Below, in pieces: positions 16,623 to 25,798 of a stretch of DNA of 64,000 bases. The stretch is from NCBI GenBank assembly GCA_023392075.1, contig JAEVZU010000067.1, positions 1-64,000 on the forward strand, read 5' to 3'. The DNA comes from Bacillota bacterium (GTDB lineage Bacteria > Bacillota > Clostridia > Acetivibrionales > DSM-1351). Position numbers and translations under genes: made by a program. Below the pieces are notes generated by a model. That model was not told the origin of the DNA and did no database searches. It was given only the letters and a program-made list of their open reading frames with translations. Each line of letters begins with the position of its first letter. Position 1 is the stretch's first letter.

Positions 16623-17201
16623 ATGAGAGACTTATCACTTCATATTCTTGATATAGTACAAAATTCTATAAAAGCAAAAGCATCAAAAATTTCAATAGTG
16701 TTAAAACACGAACGCATTTCATCACTTGATAAAAATATTTTAAAACTCATAATAACAGACAATGGCACAGGAATGGAGTACGAACTGCTGAATAAGGCTG
16801 AAGATCCTTTTACGACAACGCGGACTTCCCGGAGAGTAGGCTTGGGAATACCGCTTCTAAAGGAATCTGCCCTGAAATGTGACGGTGAATTTAAATTAAG
16901 TTCTCAGAAGGATGCAGGAACGGAAGTTTTAGCTGCCTTTTCAATAGACCATATTGACAGACTTCCTATAGGTGATGTGGGTGAGACCATGATTACCTTG
17001 ATATCATCAAATCCGGAAATACGCTTTATGCTTTTTTTGGAGGGTGAAAGGGGAAGCTTCGGGCTGGATACCGGGGAGGTTGCTGAATCACTTAAGGGTG
17101 TGATTATTACGGAATATGCAGTTATAAAGTGGTTGAAAGAGTATATTGATGACGGCATAAAAAATATTTTCGGAGGTGTACTTAATGAAGTCAATTGCTG
17201 A
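16623..17201 (+). CDS. GHKL ATP-binding domain protein in the hydrogenase operon
   Basis: A 192-residue protein with a histidine-kinase-like ATPase fold: DIVQNSIKAKAS as N box, ITDNGTGM as G1 box and GLGIPLLKESA as G2 box. There is no dimerisation/His domain and no membrane segment, so it resembles anti-sigma or MutL-type GHKL proteins. It lies 13 bp after hydC and overlaps the next gene by 17 bp, so it is translated with the complex. Its role is unknown; assembly or regulation of the hydrogenase is possible. Confidence 0.85.
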   Translation: MRDLSLHILDIVQNSIKAKASKISIVLKHERISSLDKNILKLIITDNGTGMEYELLNKAEDPFTTTRTSRRVGLGIPLLKESALKCDGEFKLSSQKDAGTEVLAAFSIDHIDRLPIGDVGETMITLISSNPEIRFMLFLEGERGSFGLDTGEVAESLKGVIITEYAVIKWLKEYIDDGIKNIFGGVLNEVNC

Positions 17202-17559
17202 ATTGGATGAGATCAGAAAGAAAACTCTGGAACAGATCTCGCTCAGATCAAATGAAAATGGTTTGAGAGTTATAGTAGGAATGGCTACCTGCGGTATAGC
17301 AGCAGGTGCAAGACCGGTGATGAAAGCTTTTTTGGAAGAGATAAACAAAAGAAAACTGCAAAACATTACCGTATCTATGACCGGCTGTATCGGTGCCTGT
17401 CGGCTTGAACCCATAGTGGATATTATTGACAGCGAGGGAAATAAAACTACTTATGTTAAAATGACTCCTGAAAAGGCTGAAAGAGTTGTTTTAGAGCATA
17501 TTGTAAACGGCAAGGTATGTTCTGATCTTACTATTGGAGCTGAAGAGTCCAAAAAATAA
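17185..17559 (+). CDS. Small thioredoxin-like [2Fe-2S] ferredoxin
   Basis: A 124-residue protein with a [2Fe-2S] thioredoxin-like fold: MATCGIAAGA near residue 33 and TGCIGACRLEP near 72 supply Cys ligands, resembling the NuoE-like fold and the N-terminal domain of HydB. It lies between the GHKL protein and HydB. The start is ATG 17185 because GGAGG lies at 17172-17176; a GTG at 17176 overlaps that site. Likely an extra electron-transfer subunit. Confidence 0.87.
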   Translation: MKSIAELDEIRKKTLEQISLRSNENGLRVIVGMATCGIAAGARPVMKAFLEEINKRKLQNITVSMTGCIGACRLEPIVDIIDSEGNKTTYVKMTPEKAERVVLEHIVNGKVCSDLTIGAEESKK

Positions 17560-17577
17560 TTTATGGAGGTTAAAATT

Positions 17578-19371
17578 ATGCAATTATATAGAGCACATGT
17601 GCTGGTTTGTGCAGGTACAGGTTGTACTTCCTCCAACTCTTTAAAGATTATGGAGGAAATGGAGACCTTACTCAAGGATAACAGCCTGGATAATGAAATA
17701 AAAATCGTTAAGACAGGTTGTTTTGGTCTCTGTGCCGAAGGTCCCATAGTTGTAGTATATCCTGAAGGTGCCATGTACACCAGAGTTGGAGTTGCAGATG
17801 TCAAGGATATTGTTGAAGAGCATCTGCTCAAGGGCAGAATTGTAAAGAGATTGCTTGCAGGAGAAAAGGAAGCCGAAGATATATCAAAAGCACTTGAAAG
17901 TGTTGACTTCTTTAAGAGACAGCACCGTATAGCATTGAGGAACTGTGGACGTATCAATCCTGAAAATATCGATGAATACATAGCTTTCGACGGATACAAG
18001 GCACTTGAAAAAGTATTGACCGAAATGACTCCCGATGCGGTTGTTGACACCATAAAAAGATCAGGTCTGCGCGGAAGAGGGGGCGGAGGTTTCCCGACAG
18101 GTGTAAAATGGGAATTTGCGGCTAAGCAGGTTTCGGATCAGAAGTATGTCTGTTGTAACGCCGACGAAGGCGATCCCGGCGCATTTATGGACAGAAGCGT
18201 ACTTGAGGGAGACCCTCATTCACTGATAGAGGCAATGTCAATAGCAGGCTATGCCATAGGAGCAACAGAGGGTTTCATATATGTAAGAGCGGAATATCCC
18301 ATCGCTGTAAAGAGACTGCAGATAGCAATCGAACAGGCAAAAGATTACGGAATTCTCGGTGACAACGTACTTGGCACAGGACATAAGTTTGACCTTGAAA
18401 TAAGACTTGGAGCGGGAGCTTTCGTTTGCGGTGAAGAAACCGCATTGATGACTTCAATTGAAGGACACAGAGGCGAACCAAGACCTAGACCTCCTTTTCC
18501 GGCTGTTAAGGGATTGTGGCAGAAACCTACCATACTTAATAATGTAGAAACCTATGCAAACATTCCTGTAATAATTCTTGAAGGTGCCGAATGGTTTGCC
18601 GGCATCGGAACCGAAAAGAGCAAGGGAACAAAAGTTTTTGCCCTCGGCGGAAAAATTAACAATACGGGTCTTGTGGAGGTTCCCATGGGAACCACCCTGA
18701 GAGAGGTTGTTTATGATATAGGAGGAGGTATTCCAAAGGGTAAGAAGTTTAAAGCTGCCCAGACAGGAGGACCTTCCGGAGGCTGCATCCCCGTATCGCA
18801 TCTGGATACACCAATAGACTATGATTCACTTATAGCCCTCGGTTCAATGATGGGCTCAGGCGGTCTTATAGTTATGGACGAAGATAACTGTATGGTTGAC
18901 ATAGCGAAATTCTTCCTTGAGTTTACCGTTGATGAATCCTGCGGTAAATGTCCTCCCTGCAGAATAGGTACAAAGCGCATGCATGAAATACTTGAAAGAA
19001 TAACCGAGGGTAAAGGTGAAGAGGGTGATATTGAAAAGTTGGAACTTTTAGCTAAGAATATCAAGGCTTCGGCGCTGTGCGGTCTCGGACAGACTGCTCC
19101 AAACCCCATACTGAGTACTTTGAAATATTTCAGAGATGAGTATGAAGCTCACGTATACCAGAAAAAATGTCCTTCCGGGGTTTGCAAATCCATGCTGCAA
19201 TACACCATAGACGCCGCTAAATGCAAGAGCTGCGGTCTGTGTACAAAGGTCTGTCCAATGAACTGCATAAGCGGAGAAAAGAAGGTTCCGTATGTGATAG
19301 ATCAGAGCAAATGTGCAAAATGCGGCGCTTGTATGGAAAAATGTCCATTCAAGGCCATATCGAAAATATGA
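17578..19371 (+). CDS. hydB: NuoF-like NADH-binding subunit of [FeFe]-hydrogenase (HydB)
   Basis: A 597-residue flavoprotein. In order: an N-terminal thioredoxin-like [2Fe-2S] domain (CAGTGCTSSNS, TGCFGLCAEGP), the NADH/FMN-binding NuoF core with LRGRGGGGFPTGVKW near residue 160 and CNADEGDPGAFMDR, the [4Fe-4S] motif CGKCPPCRIGTKRM near 454, and two C-terminal [4Fe-4S] ferredoxin motifs (CKSCGLCTKVCP, CAKCGACMEKCP). It takes electrons from NADH and splits or passes them to HydA. ATG 17578 is chosen because GGAGGT lies at 17565-17570; the earlier ATG at 17563 overlaps that site. Confidence 0.94.
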   Translation: MQLYRAHVLVCAGTGCTSSNSLKIMEEMETLLKDNSLDNEIKIVKTGCFGLCAEGPIVVVYPEGAMYTRVGVADVKDIVEEHLLKGRIVKRLLAGEKEAEDISKALESVDFFKRQHRIALRNCGRINPENIDEYIAFDGYKALEKVLTEMTPDAVVDTIKRSGLRGRGGGGFPTGVKWEFAAKQVSDQKYVCCNADEGDPGAFMDRSVLEGDPHSLIEAMSIAGYAIGATEGFIYVRAEYPIAVKRLQIAIEQAKDYGILGDNVLGTGHKFDLEIRLGAGAFVCGEETALMTSIEGHRGEPRPRPPFPAVKGLWQKPTILNNVETYANIPVIILEGAEWFAGIGTEKSKGTKVFALGGKINNTGLVEVPMGTTLREVVYDIGGGIPKGKKFKAAQTGGPSGGCIPVSHLDTPIDYDSLIALGSMMGSGGLIVMDEDNCMVDIAKFFLEFTVDESCGKCPPCRIGTKRMHEILERITEGKGEEGDIEKLELLAKNIKASALCGLGQTAPNPILSTLKYFRDEYEAHVYQKKCPSGVCKSMLQYTIDAAKCKSCGLCTKVCPMNCISGEKKVPYVIDQSKCAKCGACMEKCPFKAISKI

Positions 19372-19388
19372 GGGGAGGAGAGTGCGAT

Positions 19389-21146
19389 ATGTCAATGGTT
19401 AATATAACAATAGACGGAAAGAAACTGCAGGTTGAAAAGGATATAACTATTTTAGAGGCAGCAAGGCAGGCCAACATTAAAATACCAACACTTTGCTTCC
19501 TGAAGGACATTAACGAAATAGGCGCATGCAGAATGTGCGTTGTTGAAATAAAGGGAGCAAGAGCACTCCAGGCAGCATGTGTTTATCCTGTGGCGGAGGG
19601 ACTTGAAATATACACACAGAGTCCAAATGTAAGAGAGGCAAGAAAGGTAACCCTGGAATTGATTTTATCCAATCATGACAAGAAGTGCCTCACCTGTGTA
19701 AGAAACAGAAACTGTGAGCTTCAAACCCTGTCTGAGGAATTGAATATCAATGAACTTAGATTTGAGGGCCAGAGCACAAATCTGCCTCTGGACAATTTTT
19801 CACCATCAATAGTAAGAGATCCGAATAAATGTATACTTTGCAGACGTTGTGTAAGCGTGTGCAAGAATGTTCAGACAGTATCGGTTATAAGTGCTGCCGA
19901 AAGAGGTTTCAAGTCGGTCATCTCCTGTGCGTTTGACAAATCCCTGTCTGATGTGCCGTGTACTATGTGCGGGCAATGCATAAGTGTCTGTCCTGTGGGC
20001 GCCTTGAAGGAAAAGGACGATACCGGCAGAGTCTGGGATGCGCTGGCAAATCCAGAACTCCATGTCGTGGTTCAGACTGCTCCTGCCGTAAGGGTGGCAA
20101 TTGGAGAAGAATTCGGTTTACCTATCGGCTCCAGAGTCACCGGGAAAATGGTTTCAGCATTGAGCCGCCTGGGTTTTGCAAAGGTTTTTGATACCGATAC
20201 GGCTGCCGATCTCACAATCATGGAGGAAGGAACCGAACTGCTGAACAGGATCAGGAACGGTGGAAAACTTCCCGTTATAACTTCCTGCAGCCCCGGATGG
20301 ATCAAATTCTGCGAGCACAATTATCCCGAATTTTTGGATAATCTGTCCTCCTGTAAATCGCCTCATGAAATGTTCGGCGCTGTTCTTAAAACCTATTATG
20401 CAGAAAAAATGGGCATTGACCCCGCTAAAATATTTGTAGTTTCAATCATGCCTTGTACTGCAAAGAAATTCGAGGCACAAAGACCGGAATTGTCGGCGGC
20501 AGGTTTTGCTGATGTTGATGTTGTACTTACTACCAGAGAACTTGCAAAAATGGTAAAGGAAGCGGGAATTGACTTTAACAGTCTTGAAGACGGTCAATTT
20601 GATGATCCTATGGGTGAGGCAACAGGTGCCGGGGTTATCTTCGGAGCCACCGGCGGTGTAATGGAAGCAGCCCTGCGTACAGTGGCCGAAATCGTATCGG
20701 GCAAGTCCTTTGATAATGTGGAATATGCCGCTGTCAGAGGGATTGAAGGTATTAAGGAAGCCTCAATTGAGATAGGCGGCATGAAGGTAAGAGCCGCCGT
20801 TGCAAACGGTCTGGGCAATGCGAGAAGGCTGCTGGACAGTATCAAAGCAGGAGAAGCACAGTATGATTTTGTAGAGATCATGGCTTGCCCCGGCGGATGT
20901 GTAAATGGCGGCGGACAGCCAATACAGCCTTCATCGGTCAGAAGCTGGACAGACCTCAGAGCTGAAAGGGCAAAGGCCATATACCAGGAGGATGAGAGTC
21001 TGACCATCAGGAAGTCTCATGAGAACCCCATAGTACAGGAAATGTATGAAAAATACTTCGGTGAGCCCGGAAGCCACAAGGCTCATAAGGTGCTTCACAC
21101 ACACTATGTTCAGAGAGAAAATTATCCTGAAGAAACAAATAAATAA
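19389..21146 (+). CDS. hydA: [FeFe]-hydrogenase catalytic subunit (HydA)
   Basis: A 585-residue modular hydrogenase. An N-terminal plant-type [2Fe-2S] domain (CFLKDINEIGACRMC) is followed by the His-ligated [4Fe-4S] segment (HDKKCLTCVRNRNCELQ), two [4Fe-4S] clusters (CILCRRCVSVCK, CTMCGQCISVCP) and the H-cluster domain. All three H-cluster signatures are intact: TSCSPGW near 297, MPCTAKKFEA near 353 and MACPGGCVNGGGQP near 497. It makes H2 from electrons delivered by HydB/HydC. The true start is ATG 19389 with GGGGAGGAG upstream; the longer in-frame reading overlaps hydB. A strong terminator closes the operon. Confidence 0.95.
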   Translation: MSMVNITIDGKKLQVEKDITILEAARQANIKIPTLCFLKDINEIGACRMCVVEIKGARALQAACVYPVAEGLEIYTQSPNVREARKVTLELILSNHDKKCLTCVRNRNCELQTLSEELNINELRFEGQSTNLPLDNFSPSIVRDPNKCILCRRCVSVCKNVQTVSVISAAERGFKSVISCAFDKSLSDVPCTMCGQCISVCPVGALKEKDDTGRVWDALANPELHVVVQTAPAVRVAIGEEFGLPIGSRVTGKMVSALSRLGFAKVFDTDTAADLTIMEEGTELLNRIRNGGKLPVITSCSPGWIKFCEHNYPEFLDNLSSCKSPHEMFGAVLKTYYAEKMGIDPAKIFVVSIMPCTAKKFEAQRPELSAAGFADVDVVLTTRELAKMVKEAGIDFNSLEDGQFDDPMGEATGAGVIFGATGGVMEAALRTVAEIVSGKSFDNVEYAAVRGIEGIKEASIEIGGMKVRAAVANGLGNARRLLDSIKAGEAQYDFVEIMACPGGCVNGGGQPIQPSSVRSWTDLRAERAKAIYQEDESLTIRKSHENPIVQEMYEKYFGEPGSHKAHKVLHTHYVQRENYPEETNK

Positions 21147-21163
21147 TTGATTTATTGGTTATT

Positions 21164-21211
21164 ATAAGTCCTGAGTTTCAATTTGATTTGAAGCTCGGGA
21201 CTTATTTTTTT
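21164..21211 (+). terminator. Terminator of the hydrogenase operon
   Basis: An 18-bp stem, ATAAGTCCTGAGTTTCAA with TTGAAGCTCGGGACTTAT (21188-21205), small loop and a T tract. Confidence 0.87.
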
Positions 21212-21312
21212 GTTAATAAAAATTTTTACACAAACTTTACACCCGTATAATTTGAAATCATAACAAACCGGTTATTCTGTAATTAAAGAATATTGCACAG
21301 GAGTGATATTAT

Positions 21313-22110
21313 ATGCCGAGTATAGCAGCTCACTATTATTTCGGACAGGAGATATTAAAGAAGATAAATAAAGATAATCCTGAAATCAGTGGATTTATTC
21401 ATAATTACAAGGCTGTATTCAATCTGGGATTGCAGGGACCGGATTTATTATTTTATTATAAGCCGTATATGAATAACAAAATAAAGGGTTTGGGAGAAGA
21501 AATTCATTTCCGCCCTGCCAAAGATCTGGTTGATAGTGCAGCTGTAAATATCAGACAGGAAAAAAGCAATGCAGCTCTTGGATATCTGATGGGGCTTGCC
21601 TGCCACTTTGTACTGGACAGTGGTTTGCATGGAGAAATAGCCGAATATGCGCCTGATATAAGGGATCATCTTTTATTGGAAGCCGAAATGGACAGACAAA
21701 TTATCGAAAAAAATTACAACAGTCAGCCTCACACTTTTAACAGATATCAGCTTGTAAAATCAACAATTAATAAATGGGATTTTCTGAAGCTTATTTATCC
21801 GCAAATTGAAGTCAGGCATTTAAAAGAATGTGTAAACAGCATGGGCTTCTATCTGATGATATTGTTTTGCAGGTGGGATATCAAGAAAAAGCTGCTGGTG
21901 TTTGCAGAAAGTCTTTCGGGTAAAAAAGGCCCCTTTACCGCTTTAATAGTTGACAGCAAGGAAAACAAGCATTTTCAGCCATATGCAAAAAAATTATGCT
22001 GTGATATGAAGGACATCGTTTCCGACGGTTTGCTTGCGGTTGAGAATATATATGATACTACAAGGTACAATGTGCCGTTGAATTGTATGTTCAACCGGAA
22101 TTTCGGCTAG
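21313..22110 (+). CDS. Zinc-dependent phospholipase C-like protein
   Basis: A 265-residue protein of the Zn_dep_PLPC type. The N-terminal AAHYYFGQEIL, NLGLQGPDLLFYY and LACHFVLDSGLHGEIAEY supply the His/Asp metal ligands of the family. No signal peptide is visible, so it is probably cytoplasmic and unlike the secreted toxins. The substrate is unknown. It has its own TATAAT box (21246-21251), an AGGAGTGA ribosome-binding site and a terminator at 22151-22183. Confidence 0.82.
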   Translation: MPSIAAHYYFGQEILKKINKDNPEISGFIHNYKAVFNLGLQGPDLLFYYKPYMNNKIKGLGEEIHFRPAKDLVDSAAVNIRQEKSNAALGYLMGLACHFVLDSGLHGEIAEYAPDIRDHLLLEAEMDRQIIEKNYNSQPHTFNRYQLVKSTINKWDFLKLIYPQIEVRHLKECVNSMGFYLMILFCRWDIKKKLLVFAESLSGKKGPFTALIVDSKENKHFQPYAKKLCCDMKDIVSDGLLAVENIYDTTRYNVPLNCMFNRNFG

Positions 22111-22150
22111 TTTAAATATACAAAAAATCATAAGAAGAACAGCTGCTGCT

Positions 22151-22183
22151 GCCGGTATTGCTTAAAAGCTTGCCGGCTTTTTT
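22151..22183 (+). terminator. Terminator after the phospholipase-like gene
   Basis: GCCGG (22151-22155) with CCGGC (22173-22177), with further pairing around the loop, then a T run. Confidence 0.7.
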
Positions 22184-22210
22184 ATATCATACGGCCATGT
22201 ACTGCCGGTA

Positions 22211-22230
22211 CAAAAAATAGTCCATATTTT
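22211..22230 (+). promoter_or_regulatory. CAAAAAA-GTCC-like motif upstream of transporter operon 1
   Basis: CAAAAAATAGTCCATATTTT. Similar A-tract plus GT(C/A)C motifs lie upstream of the other sugar operons (38071-38090 minus, 42511-42560, 47893-47910). A candidate site for the YesN-type regulators; the match is loose. Confidence 0.35.
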
Positions 22231-22310
22231 ATTTGTGAAATCTGAATATAATTGCTGTTCAATTCGGGATACAATAAAAACAAATCAACAAATGAACAGG
22301 GGGAAATAGA

Positions 22311-23633
22311 ATGAAAAATGGAAAGAAGCTATTGGCAGTGAGTCTGGCGGTTATGATGCTTATCGCATTTGTTGTGACAGGCTGCGGAGGAGAAAAACCT
22401 GCCGGAGACGGCAGCAATACTTCAACGGATACGACTTCGGCTCCCAAGAGCAATGTTACGTTAAGTATTGTTATGGCAAAGGGCTGGGAAAAGCCTGCAA
22501 TGCATGACCTTTTCCAGAAGTATACCGATAAGACCGGGGTACAGTTTGATGTTCAGGTATTACCTGATGACAAAGCCTCGGAGATTATTAAAACCAAATT
22601 TGCCACAAATGAGTTCCCTGACATCATGGTTAACTCAGCATCTGTACTTGAGCTGAACTACATGATGCCGGAGCAAAAGCTGGTAGACCTCACTAACGAA
22701 CCATGGGTGGACAAGCTGATCAACAAGGAAGATTTTATGGCTGATGGCAAGGTCTGGGGCCTGCCTCTCTGGGGACAGGATTTGTGGGGATTTGCTGTTA
22801 ATACGGAGGTATTCCAGAAATACAATATTCCCATCCCGACCAGCAAAGATGAGCTGTTAAAAGCTTTTGACATCTTAAAGCAAAATAATGTACAGCCATT
22901 GTACCTGGGAAGCAAAGATCCCTGGATGGTCGGACAGATGACCAGCGGTTCATTGTGGGCAGCTATACAGAAGGATCCCGGACTTCCGAAAAAGCTGGAA
23001 GCCAATCAGGCAAAATACTCTGAAATCCCGGGTTTCGTCAGCTGTCTTGCAGATCTGAAAAGCTTTAACGACAAGGGCTATCTCGGACCGAATACCATGG
23101 CCAACACATGGGACGGACAGTTTGCAGCATTTGCGGAGGGCAAGGCAGGCGTGGGTGTAGGATTAACTTCCTGGGTCAATGAAATTGAGAAAAAATATCC
23201 GGGAACAGCAGACAAGATAGAGTTTATTCCTTTTTATATCGGGGATAATACAACAATCTTTGCAGGAACAAGCGGACAGTGGTATATACCTAAAACCGGC
23301 AAAAATGTTGACATTGTAAAGGACTTCTTCAATTTTGCCGCGGAACAGGAGAATTTAAACGCATATTACAGCAATTTGCAGTCAATATCTCCCTTCAAGG
23401 ACGTTAAGGCACAAATTCCGGCTGCTGCACAGAAGCTTTCAGATAAAATTAACAGCGGAGAATATTTGACTCACCGTTCTCATAATTCATTGGTGAAGGG
23501 ACAGGACTATGACGGTCTCTGCAAGCTGGGACAAGAAGTCATCATAGGCGGAAAAACACCTGAAGCAGCTGCAAAGGAATACGATACCATGAGGGCGAAA
23601 ATTGCTAAATCAATTGGTTTGGAAGGGTTTTAA
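22311..23633 (+). CDS. ABC sugar-binding lipoprotein, transporter 1
   Basis: A 440-residue family-1 solute-binding protein with a lipoprotein signal (FVVTGCGG; lipidated Cys near 25), a Ser/Thr-rich linker and the SBP fold (SIVMAKGWEKPAMHDLF near 50-66). It captures oligosaccharides outside the membrane for the two permeases at 23982 and 24851. The substrate is not evident; the kinase, regulator, GH42, GH106-like and GH95 genes downstream suggest a galactose- and fucose/rhamnose-decorated oligosaccharide. GGGGGAAA precedes the ATG. A 159-bp palindromic element separates it from the permeases. Confidence 0.9.
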   Translation: MKNGKKLLAVSLAVMMLIAFVVTGCGGEKPAGDGSNTSTDTTSAPKSNVTLSIVMAKGWEKPAMHDLFQKYTDKTGVQFDVQVLPDDKASEIIKTKFATNEFPDIMVNSASVLELNYMMPEQKLVDLTNEPWVDKLINKEDFMADGKVWGLPLWGQDLWGFAVNTEVFQKYNIPIPTSKDELLKAFDILKQNNVQPLYLGSKDPWMVGQMTSGSLWAAIQKDPGLPKKLEANQAKYSEIPGFVSCLADLKSFNDKGYLGPNTMANTWDGQFAAFAEGKAGVGVGLTSWVNEIEKKYPGTADKIEFIPFYIGDNTTIFAGTSGQWYIPKTGKNVDIVKDFFNFAAEQENLNAYYSNLQSISPFKDVKAQIPAAAQKLSDKINSGEYLTHRSHNSLVKGQDYDGLCKLGQEVIIGGKTPEAAAKEYDTMRAKIAKSIGLEGF

Positions 23634-23639
23634 CAAGTC

Positions 23640-23798
23640 AGAGGCTGTTTAGGATCCATTGCACTCGTCATTTGGGCGGATTTTGCACCATGCTGCGTTA
23701 TATTTTATTGCAATAACAAATTATTACTGCGAAAATTTGCCTGGCCTTGCACAAATCCACCTGAGATGCCAAGCACAAGCAGATCCTAAACAGCCTCT
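23640..23798. mobile_element. 159-bp palindromic MITE-like element with perfect 17-bp terminal inverted repeats
   Basis: Ends AGAGGCTGTTTAGGATC (23640-23656) and GATCCTAAACAGCCTCT (23782-23798) are perfect inverted repeats. The interior is also weakly palindromic: TGGGCGGATTTTGCACCATG pairs with the diverged right side around TTGCACAAATCCACCTGAG. No coding sequence and no clear target duplication. It begins 6 bp after the binding-protein stop. It could be a non-autonomous transposable element, or an RNA hairpin that limits read-through into the permease genes. The remaining gap to 23981 shows no gene. Confidence 0.75.
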
Positions 23799-23981
23799 AT
23801 GGGATTTTCAAACGGGGATAAGGTCAATGGATTTTACGGTACTGTAAAATTGTCGGCTTTATCCCCGATGTTCAATAACGTATATTTTTCATACGGGGAA
23901 AGCAGATTTTTCAATATTTTGATATACTCACGGAATTAATGCGTTACAACTATTAGCATCAGGAAATTGAGGTGTATGACA

Positions 23982-24854
23982 ATGAATATGAAAAAGACTT
24001 ATCCCAACTATTTTTGGATAGTACCTTTTGCCATTTACACAATTCTTTTTATAATACCGGGCCTTTTGGGGCTCATATATTCCTTTACCAACTGGACTAT
24101 TTATTCTACTTCCAAGTCTTTTGCGGGACTGGAAAACTACACTAACCTGTTGAATGACAGCTTATTTAAAACAGGTTTAAAAAATACCTTGCTTTTTGCG
24201 CTTATCACTACTGTGTTTAAAAATGTATTTGGTTTTGCGCTGGCTCTTGCGCTCAATACAAAGCTTAAGACCAGAAATTTGCTCAGGACGGTTTACTTTC
24301 TGCCCATGGTTTTAAGTACTCTTATAGTGGGTATTATTTTCAAATCTATTTTTATGCCCGATACCGGGCTGCTTAATGTATTTTTCTCATTTTTCAGCAC
24401 AAACCTTTCATCTACCGATTGGCTGGGAAATCCCGCATATGCCATGTGGATGGTAATACTTGTTGAAATATGGAGAGGTACAGGTTACTGCATGGTAATC
24501 TTTTTAGCCGGACTTCAGGTAATTTCCAAGGATTACTATGAGTCTGCAACAATTGACGGAGCAAACAACTGGCAGCAGTTTAAAAATATCACTCTGCCGA
24601 TGATGATACCTTCATTGAATGTAAATATTCTGCTCAGTATTATTAACGGGCTCAAGGTTTTTGATATTGTCATTGCACTTACCGGAGGAGGTCCCGGTCT
24701 TTCCACGGAAGTGCTGAGCACGGGTATTTACAAGTATATGGGCAACGGAGCGCTTGCAACCGGAGGTGCGGCCAATATAGTACTTACACTGTTTGTTGTG
24801 GCTGTATTTGCAGTAATCAACGGTGTGTTCTCAAAACTGGAGGTGGAAAGATGA
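23982..24854 (+). CDS. ABC sugar permease, transporter 1 (MalF type)
   Basis: A 290-residue membrane protein with about six transmembrane helices and the CUT1 permease coupling motif (YESATIDGANNWQQFKNITLP near 190-210). Forms the channel with the next gene product. ATG 23982 is chosen because GAGGTG lies 7 bp upstream; earlier in-frame codons overlap that site. Its TGA overlaps the ATG of the next permease (ATGA). Confidence 0.92.
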   Translation: MNMKKTYPNYFWIVPFAIYTILFIIPGLLGLIYSFTNWTIYSTSKSFAGLENYTNLLNDSLFKTGLKNTLLFALITTVFKNVFGFALALALNTKLKTRNLLRTVYFLPMVLSTLIVGIIFKSIFMPDTGLLNVFFSFFSTNLSSTDWLGNPAYAMWMVILVEIWRGTGYCMVIFLAGLQVISKDYYESATIDGANNWQQFKNITLPMMIPSLNVNILLSIINGLKVFDIVIALTGGGPGLSTEVLSTGIYKYMGNGALATGGAANIVLTLFVVAVFAVINGVFSKLEVER

Positions 24855-25675
24855 GCAGGCAAAAACGCTTTTTTGAAGGTCTGGCACTGGTGGGGCTCTG
24901 GGTACTGAGCCTGGTGATTTTGCTGCCTTTGCTGCTGGTGGTGGTAAATTCGTTCAAGTCGTCGGCCGAGGCAGATGCCATGAATCTGCTGATGCCTAAA
25001 AGCTTTAGGTTTGAAAACTTTAAAACGGTTTTGACAACGGGTTCGGTGTTCCGCTCTCTTATGAACAGCGCTTTAATTACCGGAGCAGCGGTGTTTCTGT
25101 CCGTGATTCTGGGTTCGATGGCCGCATTTGTATTCAACCGCAGGCGTTCCTCTCTGAACCGGACTGTCTATAACTATTTCCTGCTGGGCCTTGTCATTCC
25201 GGTGCAGATAATCACCCTGATAGAGATATTGAAATATTTCCATATGATGAATAGTTATCAGGGCATTATTTTAGTTTATGTGGCAATATTCACGCCTTTG
25301 ACGATTTTTCTCACCTACGGTGCGGTGTCGTCAATTCCCCGTGAACTGGATGAAGCTGCAATCGTGGATGGCTGCGGGGCACTGAGGCTGTTCTTTAAAA
25401 TACTTTTTCCTTTGCTGACACCGGTCATTATTACTTCCTGTATCACGCAGTTTATGTTTATCTGGAATGATTTCCAGTACCCCTTGTACCTGCTTTCAGA
25501 TACTAAAAAATGGACACTTGTACTGGGGATTTACGGATTCATAGGCCAATATTCCTCTGACTGGAATCTGGTTTGCGCACATATTCTTATGTCAAGTCTG
25601 CCGGTTGTAATCATCTATTTATCAGGGCAAAAGTATATTATTTCAGGAATGGTTTCAGGAGCGGTGAAAGGCTGA
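24851..25675 (+). CDS. ABC sugar permease, transporter 1 (MalG type)
   Basis: A 274-residue permease with the coupling loop DEAAIVDGCGALRLFFKILFP and the typical C-terminus MVSGAVKG. Translationally coupled to the preceding permease through a 4-bp overlap. No ATP-binding subunit follows, so a shared MsmK-like ATPase encoded elsewhere is expected. Confidence 0.92.
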   Translation: MSRQKRFFEGLALVGLWVLSLVILLPLLLVVVNSFKSSAEADAMNLLMPKSFRFENFKTVLTTGSVFRSLMNSALITGAAVFLSVILGSMAAFVFNRRRSSLNRTVYNYFLLGLVIPVQIITLIEILKYFHMMNSYQGIILVYVAIFTPLTIFLTYGAVSSIPRELDEAAIVDGCGALRLFFKILFPLLTPVIITSCITQFMFIWNDFQYPLYLLSDTKKWTLVLGIYGFIGQYSSDWNLVCAHILMSSLPVVIIYLSGQKYIISGMVSGAVKG

Positions 25676-25798
25676 GTCAGGCAAAGTCAGACAAAGTTGT
25701 TTCAGGTATGCGGATTGGTTATAATTAGCTGTAAGTATTACTCCTGACATGATTGTGTATGATAGTATTAATAGCTGTCGGATTCGGAGGTTTGGGCT

